Counted from the stretch's first letter, positions 21,864-32,977 are shown. The stretch is 64,000 nucleotides of DNA from Leptobrachium leishanense (GCA_009667805.1 CM019069.1:61435422-61499421); one strand, 5' to 3'. Made by a program: numbers and translations. The notes: generated by a model not told the origin, from the letters alone.

Positions 21864-23190
21864 CCGTATTTTTTGCTCCATAAGATGCACTTTTCTCCCC
21901 CAAAAAAGTGGGGGGAAAAGTGGGTGCGTCTTATGGAGCGAATACTGCGCCGGTGCAGTGTTCGCTCCCTGCGAGCGTCCGAAGCTATGGAGCTGCGGCG
22001 CTCGCCTGGGGGAACCACGTCACCAGCCGAGTTCTCGCGAGATCGCGGCTGGTCACGTGGCTCCCCCAGGCGAGTGCCCAAGCTCCATGCTGCCAGACGC
22101 ACGCTCAGAGGGAGCCGAACACAATGCGGCGGCGGTGGCAGCGGCAGGAGGTGAGCTGGGGACATTATCCATGAGTTGCTGGGGCATATCCATGAGCTGG
22201 GGCATATCCATGAGCTGGGGCATATCCATAAGCTGGGGCATATCCATGAGCTGCTGGGGTATTATCCATGAGCTGGGGCATATCCATGACCTGGGGCATA
22301 TCCATGAGCGGGGGCATATCCATGTGCTGGGGCATTAACTGTGAGCTGGGGCATATCCATGTGTGAGCTGGGGCATATCCATGTGCTGGGGCATTATTCA
22401 TGAGTTGGGGCATATCCATGAGCTGGGGCATATCCATGAGCTGGGGGCATATCCATGAGCTGGGGGCATTATCCATGAGCTGGGGCATGTCCATGTGTGA
22501 ACTGGGGCATATCCATGTGCTGGGGCATTATCCATGAGCTGGGGCATTATCCATGAGCTGGGGCATATCCATGTGCTGGGGCATATCCATGTGCTGGGGC
22601 ATTATCCATGAGCTGGGGCATATCCATGTGTGAGCTGGGGCATTATCCATGAGCTGGGGCATTATCCATGAGCTGGGGCATATCCATGAGCTGGGGCATT
22701 ATTCATGAGCTGTGGCATATCCATGAGCTGGGGGCATAGCCATGAGCTGGGGGTATATCCATGAGAGGAGCTGGGGCAAAATCCATGAGAGGAGCTGGGG
22801 CAAAATCCATGAGAGGAGCTGGGGCATTATATCCATGAGAACAGCTGGGGCAGTATATCCATGAGAGCAGCTGGGGCAGTATATCCATGAGAGGAGCTGG
22901 GGCAGTATATCCATGAGAGGAGCTGGGGCATTATCCATGAGAGGAGCTGGGGCAGTATATCCATGAGAGGAGCTGGGGCAGTATATCCATGAGAGGAGCT
23001 GGGGCAGTAGCCATGAGAGGAGCTGGGGCAGTATATCCATGAGAGGAGCAGGGGCAGTATATCCATGAGAGGAGCTGGGGCATTATCCATTATTACACTA
23101 TTTGATTCAGAATATTTTTTTTCCTGTTTTCCTCCTCTAAAAACTAGGTGCGTCTTATGGTCAGGTGCGTCTTATGGAGCGAAAAATACG
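21864..23190. mobile_element. CCGTATTTTT...AAATACG element carrying a minisatellite
   Basis: The left end reads CCGTATTTTTTGCTCCATAA then GATGCAC; the right end is GTGCGTCTTATGGAGCGAAA then AATACG, its inverted complement. Both ends also carry an internal inverted TTTCTCCCCCAAAAAAGTGG / GGGGAAAAGTGGGTGCGTCT hairpin at the left. The interior is taken over by a minisatellite. Superfamily not assigned. Confidence 0.6.
22165..23095. repeat. Composite 18-bp / 26-bp minisatellite
   Basis: Up to about 22750 the unit is GAGCTGGGGCATATCCAT (18 bp) with variants GTGCTGGGG and CATTATCCAT. From 22755 it shifts to GAGAGGAGCTGGGGCAGTAT-ATCCAT (about 26 bp). One strand is G-rich. Long frames on the minus strand (repeating MDMPQL or MDILPQL) are repeat translation. 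Confidence 0.92.
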
Positions 23191-23487
23191 ATATATATTA
23201 TTTACCCCTGCACATAGACATATATTACAGCTCAATTATATTTTGTTTCAGAAGTAAACATAACGTTTATTTAATAAAAACTATCATTTGTGGTGTGTGC
23301 ATACAAAACGGTGCGCTGACTGCTTTTCTTTATCATATATACCTCAACTGTAGTTCGAGTCATACGAAAAACAATCTGAATCTTTCACTAAGAAATCGTC
23401 GGCCATTTTACTTTGAAATTCGCATCCAAAGCGTTCAATGACACTGCTGCAGCAATTCAGCAGCTGCTGAGGAATTGAACTGGGCTC

Positions 23488-24124
23488 AGGTGTCTAGAAT
23501 GGCACTCCCTCTACACAGAAGGCCTGTCTGCAGCTCAAGCATGCACAGCAACACCAGCAGGTATAACAGGTGTGATGTGGCAGGTTTTCAGCACGTATGT
23601 TGACCCTCTAGTTTTGTGTTTTTTGGGGATTTTTTTTCCTTTTGAAGTTTTCTTTGAACTCAAAAAAGCCTTCCTTTATTGTGACCTTGTTTAGGTTCGA
23701 TATCGCTTTTAGGTGATAATCTTGCGCGATATGCCTTTTGTTTAGGTTTGCGTCACTTTGGATGAATTATTTGCGCTAAAGGTTGTACTATTACTGCTGT
23801 GTTACTTCAAAAATGGCGCCCACCCATGTGCCTTAGTGGACTTAAGATGGCCGCTGACCATGTGCCTTAGTGGACTTAAGATGGCCGCCGACCATGTGCC
23901 CCAGTGATCACTTAAATTACAAGGCAAGATAACACAAGCAAAATGACTAGATCCCCAAATTCACTTAATAGCTTCCAAAAACTAGTCAATTTCTGGCATT
24001 CTGTCAGTTATATCTGAACAATTAAATTTCCCTATTTTTAGGATCACTCAGAGACTATACAACACTGTTTAGTTGATAAGCCTCTGCATTAAGGATATTT
24101 GGTTATTAACTACTAAATATTGGA
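23488..24124. other. No gene; short 43-bp duplication
   Basis: Non-coding. About 23815-23910 has a tandem duplication containing CATGTGCCTTAGTGGACTTA followed by AGATGGCCGC. Otherwise nothing is recognised. Confidence 0.5.
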
Positions 24125-24641
24125 CTCCAAGGAGGCTTCTGCCGCCGTGTCATATGACCGGCAAGATCTCACCTCTTGCGAGATGCTGCAGGTCTGCGGA
24201 GTAATCGCGGAGGGAGACTGGGGACTTTTTCCCAGAGGTGGATAAGGCCACCCTTCTCAACGCGGGATGAGAGGTGAGAATTAGATTTTTGGGGGGGTTT
24301 ACAGCGGCTGCTAACTGGTTTTGCAGAAGCGGAATCAGTTAGCACCAGCTCCAAGTTGTAGCAAATGTTTTTAGTTAGCGACAGCTGTTTGTAATTAGCG
24401 TTAGGACTTTGTGATCCTAGCGCTAATTACTCCTTGCTTACACTTTGCGCTCCCCATGTTAAGTATAGAGAGAGCAAAGTACAGTAAGCTGGCGCTAAAA
24501 AGCGCTACTACTGATTTGCTATTGGAATTTTTAACCCGTTAGCGATCGGGAGGTGATTTATGCGGCACGCTATAACCCTCAATTAGCCTAACACTAACGC
24601 TCGTTTATTAGAGCGCTATCGTTAAGGAGGTGATAGAGCCC
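24125..24641. mobile_element. Harbinger-type element, 5'-truncated copy
   Basis: This is homologous to the outer element at 14173-17065: GGAGGCTTCTGC at the left, CACTTAGCGC-like blocks, then GGTGATTTATGCGGCACGCT and a GGAGGTGATAGAGCCC end. It lacks the hAT insert, joining the two halves directly near 24545. Confidence 0.6.
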
Positions 24642-24762
24642 ATGTATGGCTGTAATGAATTTACTTTAGTAAAAGTCAAAATTTTGCAATATAAGGCAAA
24701 TAGAAAGGTAACAGTAAAAGGCAAATAGCAACAATGTTATAATCATCTGGTCCAGAGTTTAA

Positions 24763-25210
24763 GGCTGGGGTCAGACGAGCGTGATTTCTACGGACTGTAC
24801 GTCCGTGCAGTACGGACATCGTCAGTACGGATGACGCAGTAGTGGTCACACAGTCCGTTTTTTCACTGAAGTTATTTTTGACGGATGTAGGAAGGAAAAA
24901 TAAATTACAATGAAAAAACATTCTGTCCGTCAAAAATGCTGGACGTATAAATGCAGTCCGTCTGACCATGCTCCATCACTCACACACAAAGCTATGCAGA
25001 CGTTGTGGACGTGGCGCACTCCGCACGTCCGTTCTAGCAGTATTACGTTCTTGCCTAACCTGCGTCCGTTTGCCGCGGCCGTTGTGCGTCCGCAGTTCAG
25101 TGCGGACGTACTTCATGTGTCGGGCTCCAATGGACTTTCTTTCATGCTATCACGGACGTACTTTTAGGCGCAATCACGGACGTGAACACTACGCTCGTCT
25201 GACCCCAGCC
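24763..25210. mobile_element. Harbinger-type MITE, copy 1
   Basis: The perfect inverted ends GGCTGGGGTCAGACGAGCGT and its complement are flanked by TAA (24760-24762, 25211-25213). The 448-bp CG-rich interior contains many ACGGACGT words that can pair internally. Non-autonomous. Confidence 0.8.
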
Positions 25211-25469
25211 TAACACTCTCCCCAAAAGATATAATAAACACTGTAATAAACATTACAATGTAATAACCTCTTGGTCTGGAGCTTATAATATTATACTATT
25301 AATAATATGACTCTCCCCAGAGATTAACAAAAGGAAAAATAAAACCATGCATAGGTGATTTAAATGCAAAGGGATTACAAAGCAGCAATTTACTCTTCCA
25401 GATAGGAAAACCAGATTACTTGCACAGCCATGTGGTCTCCTCAGCAGCCCGGGAGAACCAGAGCCCCGT

Positions 25470-26465
25470 CCAATACCTCAGCAGCTGCTGAATTGCTGCA
25501 GCGCAGCAATTCAGTTTGCTGCAGCAGTGTCATTGAACGCTTTGGATGCGAATTTTGAATCCAAAATGGCCGACGATTTTTTTTAATGAAAGATTCAGAT
25601 TGTTTTTTTGTATCACTCGGACAAAATATGATAAAGAAAAGCAGTCAGCACGATTCCGTTTTGTATGCACACACCACAAATGATAGTTTTTATTGAATAA
25701 ACGTTATGTTTACTTCTGAAACAAAATATAAATTGAGCTGTACTATATGTCTATGTGCAGGGGTAAATATTTTGTGCTTTGGTGAACAAAAACCTCAAAA
25801 TTAACATTGCTGTACGGAATTGTTACTTGCTTCATGGTGGTCGGCCATCTTGCTGTACGGAATTGTTACTTGCTTCATGGCGGCGGCCATCTTTAATACG
25901 TCACACTCAGCTACTCACAGCATCTCCTCGGGTCGCTGCAAGTGCTACGTTAGCAGTGCTGAGCGCTGAGCGCTTGAATGGCGTTCAATGGCAAGTTGCT
26001 AAGGCTAGGGTCAAACTAACGCATTTTTCACGTTGTCCGTGAAAATGTGCGTTCGAAGAATGGACGTATTTTTTCACGGAATACGCAATAGCGGTCATAC
26101 GATGCGCAGTTTCATCCGTGATTTTGTACGGATCATCAATAAAACTCTTTTTGTGTCTGGACGTTATGTAGGCTGGACATTAGCAGCGTCTGAACTCTCC
26201 TAATCACGCACACACGCCGCTAGCGGACGCAGCGCACTCTGTACGTCAGTACTAGTGGTTTAACGTTCTCGAAAAAATGCGTTCATTTTCCACTTGCGTT
26301 GCGCAGCCGGACTTTTGTGCGACCGTACTTCGTATATTGGCCGTCATTGCCCGTCATCTGCTGCTAGCACGGCCGTGATTAAGTGCGCCAGAACGCGCGT
26401 TCGCACTGCCTCAGTCTGACCCTAGCCTAATTTAGCACTTGCAGCGGCTGAGGTACTGAACGCGC
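25470..26465. mobile_element. TTCAATACCTCAGC-family element, reverse copy
   Basis: It runs opposite to the copies at 21628 and 42558: CAATACCTCAGCAGCTGCTG first, then AATGGCCGACGATTTTTT, GTTTACTTCTGAAACAAAAT, and finally GCAGCGGCTGAGGTACTGAA. The right part is split by a MITE. A 45-bp segment (TTGCTGTACGGAATTGTTAC) is duplicated near 25810-25880. Confidence 0.65.
26003..26427. mobile_element. Harbinger-type MITE, copy 2
   Basis: The ends GGCTAGGGTCA and TGACCCTAGCC are flanked by TAA on both sides. The 425-bp interior is rich in ACGTCC-like words. It is inserted in a TTCAATACCTCAGC-family element (25470-26465), whose TTGCTAA...TTTAGCACTTGCAG sequence it splits. Confidence 0.78.
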
Positions 26466-26509
26466 CTACGGTCTCTCTTACTGTGTTTTCTGGTTGAATC
26501 CAAAGAAAC

Positions 26510-26830
26510 ATAGAAACATAGAAAAATGTCGGCAGATAAGAACCTTTCGGCCCATCTAGTCTGCCCAATTACATGGATACTTTACCTGGATTTATCTTTT
26601 GTTTAGGATAGCCTTATGCCTATCCCATGCTTGCTTAAATTCAATTACTGTTTTGGCCTCTACCACTTCAACTGGAAGACTGTTCCATGTATCCACCACC
26701 CTCTCAGTAAAATAATGCTTCCTGATGTTACTTTTAAACCTTTGCCCCTCTAATCTAAGACTATGTCCTCTTGTTTTGCTACTTTGTTTCCTAGGTTGGA
26801 CTAGTGTATTGTCACCACCCACATGATTGG
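26510..26830 (-). pseudogene. Non-LTR retrotransposon (LINE) 3' fragment
   Basis: The minus frame reads GHSLRLEGQRFKSNIRKHYF then TERVVDTWNSLPVEVVEA, the conserved end of many CR1/L2/Rex-like reverse transcriptase ORFs. Only the last ~75 codons are present, then about 80 bp of 3' tail with GAAACATAGAAACATAGAAA on the plus strand. It is 5'-truncated as usual for LINEs. Confidence 0.75.
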
Positions 26831-27295
26831 ATCCTAGTGGCTAATTGAATGTCATGTGAACTTCCTGGGAGGAGGGTAGCTGGTTTATGTCACATCCTGG
26901 TAAAGCACATGGTTAGACGGCGCCATCTTTATCTCTTTGGTAGACAAAAGAATACTTTACTCTTTAGTGACACCTATTGGTGGCCACAAAACATTACATG
27001 GATATTTGGGGGGAAAAATCACTTGATAATGTCTATTGGAGTATATCACTTCAAGGCAATTCATATCCATAACAGACCTCAAGTTTTCTAGTTCTCAAGT
27101 ATCTCAGGTACGATAAACCTTATAAAGCACAGAAGTGATTTTACACAGCTTCTGTAAAACTAAAATCCGACATTAAAGTGTCTAAATATTAAGTAGTGAC
27201 ATGTAGCTCTAAAACAGACATACACATTTATTTCTATATTAGTTAAATGTACAAACAGTGTAAAAAATTGTAGTGACGTTAAGTTTAACTGATAC
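26831..27295. other. Caspase intron flank, no feature recognised
   Basis: Non-coding sequence immediately downstream of the exon 1 donor on the minus strand and beyond. No complete repeat was defined. Confidence 0.4.
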
Positions 27296-27594
27296 CTATA
27301 ATGTGAGATCTTCCCATAATGCGGCAGGTGTTCCTTCACAGTTTCTTTATTGGTGTTCAGCTTCTTCAAGAGACTGTGCTGTCCAATGAGATACAGGAGC
27401 TCAGCTAATAGAAAGTCATCATCTTCTTTCAGCAAATCACTATTCATCAGTAGATCGAAAAGTTCACGACCTGAGTCCACTTGTTCTAACTTTTTCTTAG
27501 CTTGCAGGATGTCTTTGCATAGAAATTTCATAGCATCCACGTCCGTTTCACCCAGTTGTGAATCAATTTCATAAAGTATGTCTAGAAACTCCAT
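27296..27594 (-). CDS. casp10: Caspase-10-like exon 1: first death effector domain
   Basis: The exon reads 99 codons plus 2 nt from an ATG at 27594 and ends at an AG|GTATC donor (27296/27295). The product starts MEFLDILYEID and continues with LKFLC-like and FLLAELLYLIG stretches typical of DED helices 1-5. The DED1 of human CASP10 has the same order (IDSNLG, LKFLC, FFLAELLYII, LLQHLN). The charged RxDL surface motif seen in CASP8 DED1 is not evident here (QHSLLKKLN), which also favours CASP10. DEDs mediate homotypic binding to FADD and other DED proteins in the cytosol. The start is chosen because the DED begins directly after it and no in-frame upstream coding is evident. The next exon lies 9.6 kb away. 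Confidence 0.8.
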
Positions 27595-27839
27595 GTTGGA
27601 AAAAACCCAAATAAACTGATGGTTCCTGTTAAACCTGAAATTATAAAATAATATGCAACAAGGTCAATAGAAGCCAATACAGGATGTATTGAAGTAATAT
27701 TTATAGTCGGCAGTGGCTCACGGACTGCGTAGCCGGCAGTGGCAGCTTGCGGTTCTCCACTAGAGGTGGCTTCTGGTGCTGAGCGGGGACGTGACGTGAT
27801 AACACGCCGGCACCACGTGATGCTGCAGAAATAAGGAAG

Positions 27840-29670
27840 AGGCACATAAGAATAAAGATGACGCAGAGGAACGAAAGAAGAGGCCGAGGTAAGAAAGGCG
27901 CAGAGGAAAGTAATAAGAGGCACCGAGGGCATATGGAATGAGGCACAGAGGGCAAATGGAAGGGGCACAGAGGGCAGATGGAAAGAGGCACAGAGGGCAT
28001 ATGGACAGAGGCACAGAGGGCAGAGGAAAGGGGCACAGAGGGCAGAGGAAAGTAATAAGAGGCACCGAGGGCATATGGAAAGAGGCACAGAGGGCATATG
28101 GAAAGGGGCACCAAGGGCATATGGAAAGGGGCACTGAGGGCAGATGGAAAGAGGCACAGAGGGCAGAGGAAAGGGGCACAGAGGGCAGAGGAAAGTAATA
28201 AGAGGCACAAGGGCATATGGAAAGAGGCACAGAGGGTATATGGAAAGGGGCACCAAGGGCATATGGAAAGGGGCACCGAGGGCAGATGTAAAGAGGCACA
28301 GAGGGCATATGGAAAGAGGCACTGAGGGCAGATGGAAAGAGGCACAGAGGGCAGAGGAAAGGGGCACAGAGGGCAGAGGAAAGTAATAAGAGGGACGAGG
28401 GCATATGGAAAGAGGCACAGAGGGCATATGGAAAGGGGCACCAAGGGCATATGGAAAGGGGCATCGAGGGCATATGGAAAGAGGCACAGAGGGCAGAGGA
28501 AAGGGGCACAGAGGGCAGAGGAAAGTAATTAGAGGCACCGAGGGCATATGAAAAGAGGCACAGAGGGTATATGGAAAGGGGCACAGAGGGCAGAGGAAAG
28601 GGGCACAGAGGGCAGAGGAAAGTAATAAGAGGCACCGTGGGCATATGAAAAGAGGCACAGAGGGCATATGGAAAGGGGCACAGATGGCATATGGAAAGGG
28701 GCACAGAGGGCAGAGGAAAGGAGCACAGAGGGCAGAGGAAAGTAATAAGAGGCACGAGGGCATATGGAAAGAGGCACAGAGGGCATATGGGAAGGGGCAC
28801 TAAGGGCAGATGGAAAGAGGAACAGAGGGCATATGGAAAGAGGCACAGAGGGCATATGGAAAGGGGCACCAAGGGCATATGGAAAGGGGCATCGAGGGCA
28901 TATGGAAAGAGGCACAGAGGGCAGAGGAAAGGGGCACAGAGGGCAGAGGAAAGTAATTAGAGGCACCGAGGGCATATGAAAAGAGGCACAGAGGGTATAT
29001 GGAAAGGGGCACAGAGGGCAGAGGAAAGGGGCACAGAGGGCAGAGGAAAGTAATAAGAGGCACCGAGGGCATATGAAAAGAGGCACAGAGGGCATATGGA
29101 AAGGGGCACAGAGGGCATATGGAAAGGGGCACTGAGGGCAGATGGAAAGAGGCACAGAGGGCAGAGGAAAGGAGCACAGAGGGCAGAGGAAAGTAATAAG
29201 AGGCACGAGGGCATATGGAAAGAGGCACAGAGGGCATATGGAAAGGGGCACTAAGGGCAGATGGAAAGAGGAACAGAGGGCATATGGAAAGAGGCACAGA
29301 GGGCAGAGGAAAGGGGCACAGAGGGCAGAGGAAAGTAATAAGAGACACCGAGGGCATATGGAAAGGGGCACAGAGAGCAGATGGAAAAAGGCACAGAGGG
29401 CAGATGAAAAAGGCACAGAGGGCAGATGGAAAGAGGCACAGAGGGCAGATGAAAAAGGCACAGAGGGCAGATGGAAAGAGGCACAGAGGGCAGATGGAAA
29501 GAGGCACAGAGGGCAGATGAAAAAGGCACAGAGGGCAGATGGAAAGAGGCACAGAGGGCAGATGAAATAGGCACAGACGGAAGAGAGACAGAGGAAAGAA
29601 TGAAAGAGGCAGAGGAAAGAACAAAAGAGGCAGAGGAAAGAACAAAAGAGGCAGAGGAAAGATGGAAAGG
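27840..29670. repeat. 1.8 kb purine-rich minisatellite in first intron
   Basis: About 80 units of 19-23 bp, built from GGCACAGAGGGCATATGGAAA, GGCACAGAGGGCAGAGGAAAG and GTAATAAGAGGCACCGAGGG variants. Larger blocks of about 150-250 bp recur in a higher-order pattern. The plus strand is almost free of long pyrimidine runs. Long frames on both strands are repeat translation. It lies between the putative untranslated exon and the ATG exon. Confidence 0.95.
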
Positions 29671-29699
29671 GGCTGCCGTTGGCTGCCGCGAGATGGACT

Positions 29700-30577
29700 G
29701 AAACTACCACTGTTAACATTTAAAGTAAGTAAAAATAATTAATATAAATGGCATACTATTTTTTTATATTGCAGAAAATAAATTCAAATATGTTTTTTTT
29801 TTGGGGGTTTTCATGGATTCTTGCACCAGGACCCTGAGGTTTCTAATTATGCCTCGGAGTCAAATTTACCCATCATGCAGCGATGGGATTTTGTTGCCTT
29901 CTGTCTCCATAGAATGAAAAACATGGAGAACAAATATCGCATAAACCATGGGCTTTCTGGCCCAATGGCTGAAATTGGGACCTTTTGTGAGCCAAAAATT
30001 GGCCATTTTTCTGGTCAGGAAATTCAAATGCAAGTTTACCGGCATTTCGATTCCCGCTAAAAATACTAATTTGATACGGGCTCTCACGGCTATACTTTCA
30101 ATAGAAACTAATTTCAAATGCTAAAAAATGTTAATAAATGGATTTTCATGCAGGGAGAAGGAGAGAATTCAAACTGAAATCTTCTTCTAAATATTGGATT
30201 TTTCTAACCGTTATGTTTTAAGATACAAATTTGTATGATGCTGGCTGAAATGTAGCTTTTTTGTCATTTTTCCAGCTATCTTATTTTCGGTTACCGGGTC
30301 GGGCCAAATCTCTTCACCTGAATCAGACGATATTTTTTAAAAAATTTCGGCCGCAAACAGCTGACATTTTTACCAAAAAATGGCCAATAGAATTAATTTG
30401 AGCCCTATGTCCGATGGACTCCTGAAAAGAATACCAGCAGCGATGTGGCGGTAACCTGTGGCGGCGCCCAGTGAGGGAGGATTATACAGGGACTTTTCTA
30501 AACCCAGTTTACCATAATTAAAATTAAATGGTCATGGCGGCTACAGTGTCCCTTTAATGATGGATAGTAACAGGACT
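29700..30577. other. Non-coding, old repeat fragments
   Basis: No gene is seen. The end near 30555 (CAGTGTCCCTTTAA) matches the TTAA-type element termini. Confidence 0.4.
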
Positions 30578-30965
30578 TTGGGTATGTGTAGAATGTGTAA
30601 CTATACTGTGCTGTATTTTTTTTTTCGTGCTGGTTTATTTCGTTTCGGCCAGAACGTTCCGATTTGCAGTTACCACCAGCTTTTCAAAGACGTTAAAATT
30701 ATGCACGTAAACGTCGTTCGTAAAAAGTTGCGCATCGATTGTAATACCATCCGCATACCAGCGCACGAACGCATTTGCACTCACAATGTTAAGTATGGGA
30801 CGCGCACAGTTCATCACGCTCGCGCAGGTTCATCCGCGTTTACATGTTAACGCCCATCGTTTGAGCGAACGTCGTAATACGACGTCCAGCGCAAAGGGTT
30901 TTGCCCCTCGCGTTAATGCGTTTTTGCGCACGTGCACTTTTTGCGCGAAGAATGTAATCGGGCCC
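30578..30965. mobile_element. GGGCCATATT-family element, truncated copy
   Basis: This matches the right half of 17781-18522 from TTGGGTATGTGTAGAATGTG onward and ends CGGGCCC before TAA. The left half is missing. Confidence 0.65.
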
Positions 30966-30983
30966 TAATTTAACTAGAAGGAA

Positions 30984-31012
30984 ATATATATATATATATA
31001 TATATATATCTT
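30984..31012. repeat. (TA)n microsatellite
   Basis: About 14 uninterrupted TA dinucleotides. Confidence 0.9.
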
Positions 31013-31450
31013 ATATTACAGTGACACAAGTATAGGCATGCCCCATGACAGCTCTGCACGTTCAGTCAGTACAAAAACAAACGTACAAATGTAAAGGATT
31101 GACATTACCTTATTTCACCTTTTTATTAACCATTTTTATTGCTTCGTAAACATGTTATTGATGGACTTTAGATACTTTGTTTCACTTTTACAATCTTAAC
31201 TGACCCCACTTAAACACTGTCATAGGGATACAATAAAAGCCCTTTACATATAAATAACTGCTTTAGCAAAGCCCTGCGACATAACTCAGCGATATAGTCA
31301 CCCCAGAGATATACATACTGTAGCTCTTGCTGTTAATGGACGGGTCATTTCATGTTGTCATACAGTTTTTGATGTCACTAATGATGACAATTATTATTTT
31401 ACATTACAGACTGCCAGACTTTGACTAATCAAGAAGTAGATCCATGCAAG
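31013..31450. other. No feature recognised
   Basis: AT-rich non-coding sequence. Confidence 0.4.
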
Positions 31451-31530
31451 CTATTATAGGACTACAACTCCTATGATGCTTTGCCAGGTTTCGGTTCTGC
31501 AAAGCATGTTAGGAGTTGTAGTCCTGTAAT
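31451..31530. mobile_element. Short hairpin MITE (ACTACAACTCC type)
   Basis: TATAGGACTACAACTCCTAT then GATGCTTTGC pairs with GCAAAGCATGTTAGGAGTTG then TAGTCCTGTA across a short loop. A related hairpin is at 55443-55510. Confidence 0.7.
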
Positions 31531-31730
31531 ATCTCGTGATCTAACTCTTGGCCAAGGTGGTGACATTTTTATAGATAGTGCAAAACATTTCCAGCCATGC
31601 TGAAAGCCACCAGAGTTTTTTTAAATCAGGAAGTGGAGGCAGAAAAGACATATTGTGTTATACGTGGCCTGGTACAACAACCGGCGGTTATTTTTTTTCT
31701 GATTAGTGAATATTCATACATACAGCTTAC

Positions 31731-31950
31731 CTGGAGAGCTGTTCCGAAAGCTTGGGTCCAGCAAGAAACGCCCTAGCAGGGGCTTCTGATTCTTGTTCTG
31801 GAAGTTCCAGTGAGCAGAGCTTTTACAGATACATGTCTCAAATGGGACTGGAAATTCCAGGCTGGTTCCTGAAGATGAGCCCCTCCTACACAAACTTTTT
31901 TTTTTTTTACTGTAGCTCTGACACTTCCTAGTTCAGTTTCTTATTACAGG
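31731..31950 (-). other. Putative untranslated first exon of the caspase gene
   Basis: Read on the minus strand, this block ends in a good donor (CTCCAG|GTAAGC at 31731/31730) about 4.1 kb upstream of the ATG exon. It carries no clear ORF and is not visibly part of a repeat. That is what a 5' UTR exon would look like. The upstream limit is arbitrary and the link to the caspase gene is inferred from position and strand only. Confidence 0.35.
31922..31945 (-). promoter_or_regulatory. Possible ETS plus partial ISRE-like site
   Basis: The minus strand reads AAGAAACTGAACTAGGAAGT. GAAACTGAACT resembles the interferon-stimulated response element core with one base missing, and AGGAAGT is an ETS core. 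Mammalian CASP8 promoters are known to use ETS and interferon-responsive sites, so the position just upstream of the putative first exon is suggestive. Short motifs like these occur by chance. Confidence 0.25.
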
Positions 31951-32434
31951 AAGGCGCTGCTTAAGCTCGGTGATCATTTCTTCGAATACAAATCCAGCCT
32001 AATTATGACATTTTAATGTTGAAATTATCATTAATTCTATAAAAACACCTTTACTGGTGAATTCAGTGTGAAAACAGTAGTTACTGTGTTTGAAAACAGT
32101 GTGTTTATATCAATCGTATTATTTTTGGGCTCCCGGCAGGTATAGGGTGCAAAAAATCATTAGAGGAAAACACTTAGCAAATAAATTATGCTATACCATT
32201 AATTATGTGGGATATAGAATGCCGAAGCTTCAACTTTTATTCCTTGAACAATATTTACATTGTAACAAGCAGTGCATCACAGAATACATAAGAACTGTCA
32301 CCATTTGTAAACATAAACATCTACTTCATTCTTATCAGTAACCTTGCAACTGGTGGAGTTTTACCCTGTGAATTTAACCCTTTCACATTGTAATGAAACA
32401 TGTCAACAAACATCAAGTTCCTCCGTGACATTGA

Positions 32435-32977
32435 AGGGATACCCTATTTAAAAATGACACCCTTTTTTCCCATAAATAATTGGGTAGATGCTGCTGACAG
32501 CCTCTGTCCAATTATTTATTTATTTATTTTAAGTGAATTTACTCACCTTTACCCCCCCCCCCGGCACACGCTGCTTCTCCTCCCCAGCTCAGGGACTTCC
32601 AAAATCTAGAAGACCCTGCATCTTCCAATGCAGTTTGCATACCTACGCAACAAAAGCTGCGCACTTTACGTACGCAAGTTCTGTAGAGCTTGCGCAGAAA
32701 GATGGATCAGAGCTGCGTGCACATAAGCAGAACTGATCCAACCTCTGCCTCTCAGGCTTTCTCTGGTGCTCTGAGGAAGAGTGACGTCAGCACACAGAGA
32801 GCTGTTGAGGATTCTGGTGTCGGAGGAGGAAACTCATCTGCTTCAGTGCTTCACCCAGTGATTTCTCCAGGTTAGCTCCCCAGGAGAAGCTTGGGAAAAA
32901 GGAGCGCTCTCAGTACATCCTGGTCACTTTAAGAAGCTAAAGTGGTATGGGACTGTGTGTGTGTAGTGTGTCCCTTT
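32435..32977. mobile_element. AGGGATACCC...TGTCCCT element
   Basis: The left terminus AGGGATACCCT after TTGA and the right terminus TGTCCCT before TTAA form weak inverted ends. The interior includes a C-run (32553-32564) and GC-rich sequence. TTAA-type non-autonomous element, tentative. Confidence 0.4.

Larger units (their letters stand above)
21628..23487. mobile_element. TTCAATACCTCAGC-family element with large insert
   Basis: The left terminus TTCAATACCTCAGCCGCTGC and the right terminus GCAGCTGCTGAGGAATTGAA are inverted. The full family member at 42558-43132 has the same left-to-right order. Here a 1.3 kb insert (21864-23190) splits it after CACAAAATATTTA, and the sequence resumes at TTTACCCCTGCACATAGACA. 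Confidence 0.65.
3980..31950 (-). other. casp10: Initiator caspase (CASP10/CASP8-like) gene locus, 5' half
   Basis: Six minus-strand exons encode tandem death effector domains followed by a linker, the N-terminal architecture of caspase-8 and caspase-10. These proteins are recruited by FADD to death receptor complexes and cleave downstream caspases. The exons join in phase: exon 1 ends with 2 nt of a codon, exon 2 supplies the third; exons 2 and 4 end on whole codons; exons 3, 5 and 6 end with 1 nt over. The exons for the p20 and p10 protease subunits are not in the window and should lie to the left of position 1. Introns carry the 7.7 kb hAT element, a nested repeat block and a 1.8 kb minisatellite. 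DED1 resembles CASP10 more than CASP8, judged by eye from family memory; a CASP8 or lineage-specific paralogue is possible. Confidence 0.75.

Noticed and set aside
22053..23090. Frames of 60-172 codons with MDMPQL or GISMSWG repeats
   Set aside because: Repeat translation of the 18/26-bp minisatellite.
27582..29719. Long frames of up to 396 codons on the minus strand and up to 142 on the plus strand
   Set aside because: They are translations of the 19-23 bp minisatellite (endless CPLCPFP or GTEGRWKEAQ strings) in several frames at once, not genes.
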